From assembly GCA_963848335.1 (NCBI GenBank), contig CAWKDD010000001.1, positions 62,001-126,000 of the forward strand: 64,000 nt of DNA, given 5' to 3'. This DNA comes from Chersky-840 sp963848335 (lineage in GTDB: Bacteria; Actinomycetota; Acidimicrobiia; Acidimicrobiales; UBA8190). The stretch's first letter is position 1, and each line of letters starts with the position of its first letter. Of this stretch, positions 32,295 to 40,052 are shown in pieces. The notes beneath the pieces are model-generated. The model made no database searches, was not told the origin of the DNA, and saw nothing but the letters and a program-made list of their open reading frames with translations. The translations under genes were made by a program, and so were the position numbers.

Positions 32295-34022
32295 GTGTCA
32301 GATCCAGCGGGGGAGCGCGGCGAGCGGGGGGAGCAGTCCGAACAGGGGACCGAAGACCCCCGCGGCGACCTGCGCTGGGTCTCGATCCCGGGGCTGCTGT
32401 CCGACGCCGCGGCCCGCTTCGCCAACGCCGAGGCCGTGGTCGACGGCGACGTGCGCCTGTCCTTCGCACAACTCGAACGCGACGCTCGGCACGTGACGGG
32501 GGCGGCTATGGCGGCGGGCATCCACCCCGGCGACCGCGTGGCCATGTGGGCCCCCAACATGGCCGAGTGGATCGTGGCCGCGCTGGGGCTCGTCGGCGCG
32601 GGGGCGGCCCTGGTGCCGCTCAACACCCGCTTCAAGGGCCCCGAGGCCGCCTACGTCCTCAACCGGTCGCGCGCCCGGGCCCTGTTCACGGTGCGGGGCT
32701 TTCTCGGCATCGACTATCCCGCCCTGCTCGACGACGAGGACGTCCCCGACCTCGAGCGCATCGTGCTGCTTCGTGACGACAAGGGCACCACGAGCGAGGT
32801 GACCAAGAGCGACGAGGTCCCTATCTTCGGGTGGCACGAATTCCTGGCCGGGGCCGACGGCGTGGTGGAGGGCGACGAAGGTGTGGTGGGGGCCCCCGTC
32901 GACGGGCGCGCCATCCGGGAACGGTGGGAGGGCGTGACCGGGGACGACCTCTCCGACGTCATCTTCACCTCGGGCACCACGGGCCGTCCCAAGGGGGCCA
33001 TGACGACGCACGCCCAGACCCTGCGCACCTTCGCCACCTGGGCCTCGATCGTGGGCCTGGCCGAGGGCGACCGCTACCTGGTCGTGAACCCGTTCTTCCA
33101 CACCTTCGGGTACAAGGCGGGCATCATCGCCTGTCTCATGCAGGGCGCCACCATCGTCCCCGAGCCCGTCTTCGACGTGGACAAGGTGCTCGAGACCGTC
33201 GCCGCCCAGCGCATCACCGTGCTGCCGGGGCCTCCCACCCTCTACCAGTCGATCCTCGACCACCCCCGGCGCGCCGAGCACGACCTGTCCAGCCTGCGCC
33301 TGGCCGTCACGGGCGCGGCCGTGGTCCCCGTCGAGCTGGTGAAGCGCATGCGCAGCGAGCTCACCTTCTCCACCGTGCTCACCGCCTACGGGCTCACCGA
33401 GTCCACCGGCACCGTGACCATGTGCCGCCAGGGCGACGACCCCGAGACCATCGCCCGGACCTCGGGGCGCGCCATCCCCGGTCTGGAGGTGCGCGTGGTC
33501 GACGACAAGGGCGTCGAGCTGGCGCCCGGCGAGCCGGGTGAGATCGTGGTGCGCGGCTACACGGTGGTGCGCGGCTACTTCGAGGACCCCGAGGCCACGG
33601 CCGAGGCCATCGACGCCCAGGGCTGGCTGCACACCGGCGACGTGGGGGTCATGGACGACGCCGGCAACGTGCGCATCACCGACCGCAAGAAGGACATGTT
33701 CATCGTGGGCGGGTTCAACGCCTACCCGGCCGAGATCGAAGGGGCGCTGGCCCGCCACCCCGGCGTGGCCCAGGCGGCGGTGATCGGCGTGCCCGACGAG
33801 CGGATGGGCGAGGTGGGCTGTGCCTTCGTGGTGCCCCGGCCCGGCACCGACGCCGGCACGCTGGCGCAGGAGCTGCTGGTGTGGTCGAGGGAGCAGATGG
33901 CCAATTACAAGGTGCCCCGCCACGTCGAGGTGACCGACGCCCTGCCCACCAACGCCAGTGGCAAGGTACTGAAGACCGAGCTGCGCGAGCGCTTCGCGCA
34001 ACGACCCGCGAAGGGAGCCTGA
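32295..34022 (+). CDS. fadD3: FadD3-like acyl-CoA ligase
   Basis: 575-residue adenylate-forming ligase. Motifs: FTSGTTGRPKGAM, TAYGLTESTGT, ITDRKKDMFIVGGFNAYPAE and NASGKVLKTEL. Segments such as NPFFHTFGYKAGIIACL, ITVLPGPPTLYQSILDHP and LRLAVTGAAVVPVELV closely match what I recall of FadD3 (Rv3561). FadD3 activates HIP, the propanoate left after degradation of steroid rings A and B. The N-terminal 25 residues are acidic and variable. GTG start at 32295. The zinc ADH starts on the same base as the stop ends. HIP-CoA ligase activity is inferred from similarity. Confidence 0.85.
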   Translation: MSDPAGERGERGEQSEQGTEDPRGDLRWVSIPGLLSDAAARFANAEAVVDGDVRLSFAQLERDARHVTGAAMAAGIHPGDRVAMWAPNMAEWIVAALGLVGAGAALVPLNTRFKGPEAAYVLNRSRARALFTVRGFLGIDYPALLDDEDVPDLERIVLLRDDKGTTSEVTKSDEVPIFGWHEFLAGADGVVEGDEGVVGAPVDGRAIRERWEGVTGDDLSDVIFTSGTTGRPKGAMTTHAQTLRTFATWASIVGLAEGDRYLVVNPFFHTFGYKAGIIACLMQGATIVPEPVFDVDKVLETVAAQRITVLPGPPTLYQSILDHPRRAEHDLSSLRLAVTGAAVVPVELVKRMRSELTFSTVLTAYGLTESTGTVTMCRQGDDPETIARTSGRAIPGLEVRVVDDKGVELAPGEPGEIVVRGYTVVRGYFEDPEATAEAIDAQGWLHTGDVGVMDDAGNVRITDRKKDMFIVGGFNAYPAEIEGALARHPGVAQAAVIGVPDERMGEVGCAFVVPRPGTDAGTLAQELLVWSREQMANYKVPRHVEVTDALPTNASGKVLKTELRERFAQRPAKGA

Positions 34023-35125
34023 TGCGAGGGATCGTCTACACCGGTGAGGATGCCACGGTCACCGACAAGCTCGAGGTGGCCGAGCCGGGCCCCACCGAGG
34101 TGAAGGTGAAGATCGTCGCCGCGGGCGTGTGCCACTCCGACCTGTCGGTGCTCGACGGCACCATCCCCTGGAAGGCGCCGTCGGTGCTCGGCCACGAGGG
34201 GGCGGGCATCGTCGAGGCGGTGGGATCGTCGGTGCGCTCGGTCAAGCCCGGCGACCACGTGGTGGTGGCCACCCTGGCCAGCTGCGGGACGTGCCGGGCG
34301 TGCAACACCGGGCACCCCACCATGTGCATCCGCAGCCTGGGCAACGTGTCGACACCCTTCACCTACGACGGCGAGCCGGCGTCGAACTTCGCGGCTGCTT
34401 CGGTGTTCGCCGAGTACACCATCGTCCAGGAGGTCCAGGCCGTTCCCATCTCCAAGGACGTGCCCTTCACCTCGGCCTGCCTCATCGGCTGCGGCGTGCT
34501 CACCGGGGTGGGCGCGGTGCTCAACCGGGCCAAGGTGGCCCCGGGAGAGACCTCGGCGGTCTTCGGCGTCGGGGGCGTGGGGCTCAACGTCATCCAGGCC
34601 CTGCGCCTGTCGGCGGCCAGCCGCATCGTGGCCGTGGACACCGTGGCCTCGAAGGAGGCCCTGGCCCGTCAGTTCGGGGCCACCCACTTCGTCGACGCCA
34701 CCCAGGCCGACGCAGTGGAGGAGATCAAGAAGATCGTCCCCCACGGGCCCAAGTCCATGGCGCGGGCGCTGGGCCCGGGCGGGGTCACGTGGGCCTTCGA
34801 CTGCGTGGGGCACCCGGCGGTGCTGCGCAACGCCATCGACGCGCTCGACTGGGGGGGCACGGCGGTGGCCATCGGGGTCCCACCGCGCGGCAGCGAGGTG
34901 AGCGTGGACATCAACAACCTCGCCTATGTCGACAGGGGACTGCTGGGATGCCGCTACGGGTCCTCTCGTCCCCACCATGACATCCCGTTGATGGTCGAGC
35001 TCTATCTCAGCGGCAAGCTCATGCTCGACGAGCTCGTCACCGAGACCCGTCCGCTCGAGGGGTTCCGCGACATCGTCGAGGACATGCACGCCGGCAAGCT
35101 GGCGCGGGGCGTGCTCACGTTGTAG
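34022..35125 (+). CDS. Zinc-dependent alcohol dehydrogenase
   Basis: 367-residue medium-chain dehydrogenase. The catalytic zinc site is visible (GVCHSD, GHEGAGIVE) and so is the structural zinc loop (CGTCRACNTGHPTMC). The Rossmann motif is VFGVGGVGLNVIQAL. The start overlaps the FadD3-like stop (TGATG), so the two are co-translated. Likely converts an alcohol to an aldehyde or ketone that feeds the ligase pathway. Substrate unknown. Confidence 0.88.
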   Translation: MRGIVYTGEDATVTDKLEVAEPGPTEVKVKIVAAGVCHSDLSVLDGTIPWKAPSVLGHEGAGIVEAVGSSVRSVKPGDHVVVATLASCGTCRACNTGHPTMCIRSLGNVSTPFTYDGEPASNFAAASVFAEYTIVQEVQAVPISKDVPFTSACLIGCGVLTGVGAVLNRAKVAPGETSAVFGVGGVGLNVIQALRLSAASRIVAVDTVASKEALARQFGATHFVDATQADAVEEIKKIVPHGPKSMARALGPGGVTWAFDCVGHPAVLRNAIDALDWGGTAVAIGVPPRGSEVSVDINNLAYVDRGLLGCRYGSSRPHHDIPLMVELYLSGKLMLDELVTETRPLEGFRDIVEDMHAGKLARGVLTL

Positions 35126-35176
35126 CGCCCTCTGCGTGCGGGCGCGTCCGGGCGTGGGTGCACGCCCGGGATCGTT

Positions 35177-36013
35177 TCAGCCAGGCGGGGCGGGCCTGGT
35201 CGGAGGCTCCGGGTCGGCTCGAGGCGGGGCGGGCCTGGTCGTGGCCCGGCGGGCCTGGATCACCGGCAGCGCGTACGGCAGCGCGGCCCCAACGGCGGCG
35301 ACGAGCCCGACGACGGCCCCGTATCCCCACCCGATACCGCTGAGGCCGGCGCCTCCCGGTTTGAAGGCGAAGGCGACCACGGTGAGCACGGCGTCGGCGC
35401 CGGTGGCGACGAGCAACAGCCGATCCCCGGACACGGGCAGCTCGACGGGCATCTCGGCGAACCCCGCCCGGGCCACCAGGTACACGATGACAGCCAGGCT
35501 GATCAGCAACGTGAGGTACATCCATCCGTGCCACAGGCCGTCGACGGAGATCGAGCCGAAGCCGAAGTTGTAGGTGAACCACGGCAGGAACAGCGACACG
35601 AACAGCACCGCTGTGGCGATCAGGGTGATCAGCTCGGCCGGCGTCCACCGCCTGGGGTCGAGCTTGAACGCGGGCATGGTGCCGGGGCGCGGAGACGGGG
35701 GTGCGCCCGGCGGTGGGGTGGTGGGTGGCTCGGGCGTGAAGCCCGGTGCCGGCCCGGCGGGCGGCCCGGCGGGCGGCGGTGCGGTGATGGCAGCACCGGG
35801 CGGTGGAGGTGGCGGTGGGGCGGCCCGAGATGGAGGAGGTGGGCGGCCCGGTGGAGGTGGGGCGGCCCGAGATGGAGGAGGAGGTGGGGCGGCCCGAGAT
35901 GGAGGAGGAGGTGGAGGTGGCGGCGGTGGGGCCGGCGACGCCACCTGGGCGCCACATTGCGGGCACCGCGTCGAGCCGTCGCCAAGGTCGGCTCCACACT
36001 GCGAACAGAACAC
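35177..36013 (-). CDS. Zinc-ribbon, proline-rich, four-helix membrane protein
   Basis: 278 residues. N-terminal zinc ribbon (MFCSQCGADLGDGSTRCPQCGAQ), then about 90 residues of proline-rich linker with repeated SRAAPPPPP units, and a membrane domain with helices around LITLIATAVLFVSLFLPWF, YLTLLISLAVIVYLV, LLLVATGADAVLTVVAF and GAVVGLVAAVGAALPYA. The C-terminal tail is proline-rich again. The FLPWF motif recurs in the neighbour at 36079, so the two membrane domains are probably paralogous. Role unknown. Confidence 0.72.
   Translation of the reverse strand: MFCSQCGADLGDGSTRCPQCGAQVASPAPPPPPPPPPPSRAAPPPPPSRAAPPPPGRPPPPSRAAPPPPPPPGAAITAPPPAGPPAGPAPGFTPEPPTTPPPGAPPSPRPGTMPAFKLDPRRWTPAELITLIATAVLFVSLFLPWFTYNFGFGSISVDGLWHGWMYLTLLISLAVIVYLVARAGFAEMPVELPVSGDRLLLVATGADAVLTVVAFAFKPGGAGLSGIGWGYGAVVGLVAAVGAALPYALPVIQARRATTRPAPPRADPEPPTRPAPPG
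35822..35930 (-). repeat. Imperfect tandem repeats in the proline-rich linker
   Basis: ggcccgagatggaggag occurs three times (from 35822, 35863 and 35891) within a GGT/GGA-rich stretch, coding for repeated SRAAPPPP units on the minus strand. Likely to vary in copy number by slippage. Confidence 0.75.
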
Positions 36014-36078
36014 AGTCCTCCCCCTCGGCCGTTCAGGCGGACCCGTCGGTCAGGGACAACCTACCTTTCCCATCCTCG

Positions 36079-36630
36079 CTACCCCCGGAACCTCCGGCGC
36101 CGCACCGCGGCCCAGGTCGCGCTCAGGGCCGCTCCCACCGTGGCGGCGCCGGCGGCGACAAGGCTCACATACGCCCCCACGTCCCACGTCAGGCCGCCCG
36201 CCTTCTTGGCGAAGCACACCACCGTCAGAAGGAGGCTCCCGCCGCACGCCGCCAGAACCAACCAACGCCACAGCGGCAGGCGGAACCCGGCAACGGCGCC
36301 CTGGAGCACGACAATGGCGACGACGGCGAGCGCAGCGAAGAAGGGGAGGTACATCCAGGACCGCAGGGCCGTGGAGTCGAAGCTGTAGTACCCGGTGAGG
36401 TCGGAGCCGAACTCGAACCAGGGAAGGAAGATGCCGACCATGAGAGCGATGCTCGCTCCACCCACGACGAGATCCCCGGGGCCCAGCCGGCCGGTCCCGA
36501 ACCCGGACCACGGCGTCCGTCCCGACGCGCGTGCACCTTGACGGGCGGGAGCGCTTCCCGCCGATCCCGCCGCCGCCTGGGAAGGCGGGCCCGGCGCCAT
36601 GGAGCCGCCCCTCCGGTCCTCAATCGTCAT
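36079..36630 (-). CDS. Membrane protein paralogous to the zinc-ribbon protein's C-terminal domain
   Basis: 183 residues. A Gly/Pro/Ala-rich N-terminus of about 50 residues precedes four helices: LVVGGASIALMVGIFLPWF, FFAALAVVAIVVLQGAVAG, WRWLVLAACGGSLLLTVV and AYVSLVAAGAATVGAALSA. It shares FLPWF and SWMYL with the domain at 35177 (FLPWF, GWMYL). The ATG at 36630 has GGGGAG upstream. Same strand, 65 bp from the zinc-ribbon gene, so likely a pair. Function unknown. Confidence 0.7.
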   Translation of the reverse strand: MTIEDRRGGSMAPGPPSQAAAGSAGSAPARQGARASGRTPWSGFGTGRLGPGDLVVGGASIALMVGIFLPWFEFGSDLTGYYSFDSTALRSWMYLPFFAALAVVAIVVLQGAVAGFRLPLWRWLVLAACGGSLLLTVVCFAKKAGGLTWDVGAYVSLVAAGAATVGAALSATWAAVRRRRFRG

Positions 36631-36813
36631 CGAGCTCCCCGGGGCCCTCGACACCCCACCTGCGACGACCAGCCCCTTTGTCCAGCGTAATGCGAGGGTG
36701 TCATCAAGACGGGGCTCCGGGGCCCACGATCTCGGGGAGCCGCCGAGGGTCTTCGCCGCGGCGGCAAGGCGCGTCGTATGCTGCGACGTAGCGCCCCAGA
36801 AAGTAGGTGCATC

Positions 36814-38210
36814 GTGAGCTTCGACCGTCTCAGCCCGCTCGATGCCTCGTTCCTGCACGTCGAGGACGACGTCAGCCACATGCACATCGCGGCGATCGGG
36901 ATCTTCGAGGGTCCCGCTCCCCGCTACACCGACGTGGTCGACATGGTCCGGGGCAAGCTCCCTCTCGTCCCTCGCTACCGGCAGGTGGTCCGCTTCGTGC
37001 CCTTCGACCTGGGTCGGCCGGTGTGGGTGGACGACCCGCACTTCAACATCGACTACCACCTCCGCCATACCGCGCTCCCCGCACCCGGTGGCGAGGCCGA
37101 GCTGCGGGCGCTCGTGGGCCGGGTCATGGCCCAGCAGCTCGACCGCTCCAAGCCGCTGTGGGAGACCTGGATGGTCGAGGGCCTCGAACACGGGCGCTGG
37201 GCACTGCTGGCGAAGACCCACCACGCACTGGTGGACGGGGTGGCGGGCAGCGACCTGCTGGCGGCGATGATGGACACGTCGCCTCAGCCGACGCCTCCGG
37301 TAGAGGACGACTGGCACCCCCGACCCGCGCCGAGCAGCGCCACGTTGGCGATCGGTGCCGCCACGGACCTGGTCCGCAGTCCCTACGAGCAGATCCGGGC
37401 GCTGCGGGCCAGCACGCGGTGCCGCGGGCCGCCCTGCATAGGGCCGGGGAGGTGGCACACGGGCTGTCGGCGATGGCGGGCCTGGTACGGCCGACGCCGA
37501 TCTCGAGCCTCAACGGCCCTCTCGGGCCCCATCGCCGCTACGCCTGGGCGTCGACCACGGTGGACGACATCAAGCGGGTACGCAAGGGACTGGGAGGGGC
37601 CTTCAACGACGTGGTCCTGGCGGCCATCACCAACGGGTTCCGGGAGCTGCTCCGCTCCCGGGGCGAATCCGTCGACCGGGTCGTGCGCACCCTGGTGCCG
37701 GTGTCGGTGCGACCCCGCGGTCCCGGCGCCATGGCGGTGGGTGACGGCACGTTCGAGAACAAGGTCTCGGCCATGTTCGCCATGTTGCCGGTCGGCATCG
37801 AAGACCCCGCCGAACGGCTGCGTGCCATCTCGGTGCAGATGGCAGGGCTCAAGGAGTCCAAGGAGGCGGTGGCGGGCGAAGCGTTGACCTCGCTGTCGGG
37901 CTTCGCGCCGCCCATGCTGCTCGCGCTGGGGATGCGGCTGGCCACCCGGGTGGCCCAGCGCAACGTGAACACGGTGACGACCAACGTCCCGGGGCCTCAG
38001 CTCCCCCTGTACGTGGCGGGACGGCGCATGATCACCGCCTATCCCTACGTGCCGCTGGCCGGACAGGTCCGCATCGGCCTGGCCATCTTCTCCTACGACG
38101 GACAGGTCACGTTCGGGATCACCGGCGATTGGGACACCACCGAGGACCTCGACGTGCTGGCCCGGGGCATCGAGAACGGTATGCGCACGATGCTGGCCCT
38201 GTGCCGGTGA
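36814..38210 (+). CDS. WS/DGAT acyltransferase (one frameshift)
   Basis: Wax ester synthase/diacylglycerol acyltransferase, which makes storage lipids from acyl-CoA. GTG start at 36814 begins MSFDRLSPLDASFL, with a motif-like N-terminus. The catalytic HHxxxDG is HHALVDG at residues 136-142. C-terminal features NVPGPQLPLYVAGRRM and TFGITGDWDTTEDLDVL are family-typical. The frame shifts near 37412: LRASTR changes to HAVPRAALHRAGEVAHG. One missing base explains it, and the total is about 466 residues, the normal length. Likely intact. Confidence 0.82.
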
Positions 38211-38230
38211 CCGGGCCCGTCCCCGACCGG

Positions 38231-38274
38231 CGCTGACCCGTCAGCGACCCGCTCCCGACCGGCTTCGACCGGTC
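38231..38274. terminator. Two adjacent inverted repeats downstream of WS/DGAT
   Basis: CGCTGAC-cc-GTCAGCG (38231-38246) and GACCGG-cttcga-CCGGTC (38257-38274) are perfect inverted repeats. They lie in the 136-bp gap after the acyltransferase stop. The second could be a terminator; the first, with only two bases between arms, is more like a protein-binding site. Confidence 0.4.
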
Positions 38275-38346
38275 TCCGACTGCCGGGGGGATCGGGCTCC
38301 CGCCCCGGACCGAGGGTCTGGAGGAGCGCCCGGTAGCGTGGCCTGA

Positions 38347-38784
38347 GTGACGACGGACACGTTGCAGGTGAGGTTCTTCCGGGCGTTCGCGCGCCGCCAC
38401 ACCCGGGTGCTGGTGCGGACCCGCGGCCGCCCGTCGTGGTCGGGCCCGCGCCTGCGGTTCCTGGTGCTCGAGACGCGGGGCCGCCACTCGGGCCGGCAGC
38501 GCAGCGTCGTCCTGCTGTACATGCCCGACGGCGAGCACTTCGTCGTGATCGCCTCCAACTACGGAGGAGAGCAGCCGCCGGCGTGGTGGCTGAACCTGAG
38601 CGCCGATCCCGAGGCCCTGGTGCACGTGGCGGGGCGAACGGTTCCGGTTCGGGCCAGGGCCCTGGCCGGCGTGGAGCGCGAGGACATGCTGTCCCGGGCC
38701 GTCACCTACAACCGGCAATGGCGCGGATATGCCAAGACGGTGCGACGGGACCTTCCCATCGTGCGCCTGGAACCGAGCTCCTAG
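38347..38784 (+). CDS. Ddn-like F420-dependent nitroreductase/quinone reductase
   Basis: 145-residue deazaflavin-dependent reductase of the split-barrel Ddn family. Signature segments: LVLETRGRHSGRQRSVVLLY, the core VVIASNYGGEQPPAWWLNL, and PEALVHVAGRTVPVRAR. The family transfers hydride from F420H2 to quinones or nitro compounds. It has the WWLNLSADP motif next to the active-site pocket. No obvious operon partner; converges with the Gfo/Idh/MocA gene. Confidence 0.85.
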   Translation: MTTDTLQVRFFRAFARRHTRVLVRTRGRPSWSGPRLRFLVLETRGRHSGRQRSVVLLYMPDGEHFVVIASNYGGEQPPAWWLNLSADPEALVHVAGRTVPVRARALAGVEREDMLSRAVTYNRQWRGYAKTVRRDLPIVRLEPSS

Positions 38785-38800
38785 GGCGACGGGTCGGGGC

Positions 38801-39922
38801 TCACCATTCGGCCCATCCCGCCGGTGTCACCGACCCCGAGATGGTGCGGGGGTCGACGGGCCGGCGGGTGTCGGAGGCCTGGTAGACGGCGAAGCACAAC
38901 TGCAGGACCTTGGCCGCCTCGGTGGCGGACATCGCCGCGGGAGTGCCCGAGCGCAGGGCGTCGACGAAGTGCGCAGAGGAGCGACGGAAGCCCGAGGCCC
39001 AGTCGGCGTCGATCTCGGCGAATTCGGTGAAGACGCGCTCGTTGTCCTTGCCCTGGTAGAGCACCACCGGAGCGAGGTCGAGCATCTCGCCCGTGGCCCG
39101 TGTCACCCACACGAACCCGTGCTCCCCCTGGATCTCGAAGAACTCGTCGGCTCCGAAGTAACCCGAGCGCATCCACATGTCGCGCGCGTACTGCACCTCC
39201 ATGGTCCCGAGCAGCTCGGGGTCCTCGTACTCGAAGATGACCGCGCACGGCTCGAAGAAGATGTCACGGCGTCGTACCACCGCCTGGACCGAGGTGATGT
39301 CCTGGTCGACGAGCCACAGCGCCATGGCGTACTTGTGCACCATGTCGTCGAACAGGTGGCCTCCGGGGCTGCGGCTGTCGAGGCGCCAGCCATATCCCTC
39401 GGGGCGCAGCGCAGCCTGGAATTTCGAGTCGGTCTGCCCCACCACCGTGCGGATGCGCACCCCGATGGGCCGGCCGATGGCCCCGTCAGCGATCAGCTTC
39501 TTGGCCGTCTCGAGGGGCGGGTAGTGCACGAAGCACTCGCTCACCCGCAAGGTCAGCCCCAGATCATCGGCCAACTTGCCGAGCTCCAGGGCCTCGTCCA
39601 CCGAGTTGGTGATGGGCTTCTGCACCGAGACGTGCTTCCCGGCCCGGAGGGCGGCGCGCACATGGGCGTGGTGCAGGTGTGTGGGTGTCAGGATCTCCAC
39701 GGCGTCGATGTCGCCGTCCGCCAGGAGCTCGTCCATGTCCGTGTAGACGCGGGGCACAGCCCAGCGCTCGGCCGCCTCACGGGCGATCGGTTCGTCGACG
39801 TCGCACACCGCCAGCACGTCGCAGTGCGGATGCTCGAGGTACCCGGCCACGTTCAAGTCGGCGATGTTCCCCGCACCGAGAACGCCGAGACGGACCGTGT
39901 CCGAAGGCGCGCCCTTCCCCAT
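38801..39922 (-). CDS. Gfo/Idh/MocA-family oxidoreductase
   Basis: 373-residue NAD(P)-dependent sugar-type dehydrogenase. N-terminal Rossmann fold: LGVLGAGNIADLNVAGYLE. The usual EKP motif reads QKP (SVQKPITNS), an uncommon change next to the nicotinamide. The C-terminal domain has GGHLFDDMVHKYAMAL, with the catalytic-type His. The ATG at 39922 has GGGAGG upstream. Substrate unknown. Confidence 0.87.
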   Translation of the reverse strand: MGKGAPSDTVRLGVLGAGNIADLNVAGYLEHPHCDVLAVCDVDEPIAREAAERWAVPRVYTDMDELLADGDIDAVEILTPTHLHHAHVRAALRAGKHVSVQKPITNSVDEALELGKLADDLGLTLRVSECFVHYPPLETAKKLIADGAIGRPIGVRIRTVVGQTDSKFQAALRPEGYGWRLDSRSPGGHLFDDMVHKYAMALWLVDQDITSVQAVVRRRDIFFEPCAVIFEYEDPELLGTMEVQYARDMWMRSGYFGADEFFEIQGEHGFVWVTRATGEMLDLAPVVLYQGKDNERVFTEFAEIDADWASGFRRSSAHFVDALRSGTPAAMSATEAAKVLQLCFAVYQASDTRRPVDPRTISGSVTPAGWAEW

Positions 39923-40052
39923 GAGAGCCTCCCTTTCCGTGATCACGCGGCAGGCCCGCCGACCAGCAGGCCACGAATGTACCCCGCGTGTGGTGGGGGG
40001 GTCGCTTCAGACCGAAATCACCGGTACACGAGGGGCGGCGGTGCCCCTCCGC

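Noticed and set aside
32298..34001. 567-codon antisense frame over the FadD3-like gene
   Set aside because: His/Gly/Val-rich shadow of a clearly coding ligase with all ANL motifs on the plus strand.
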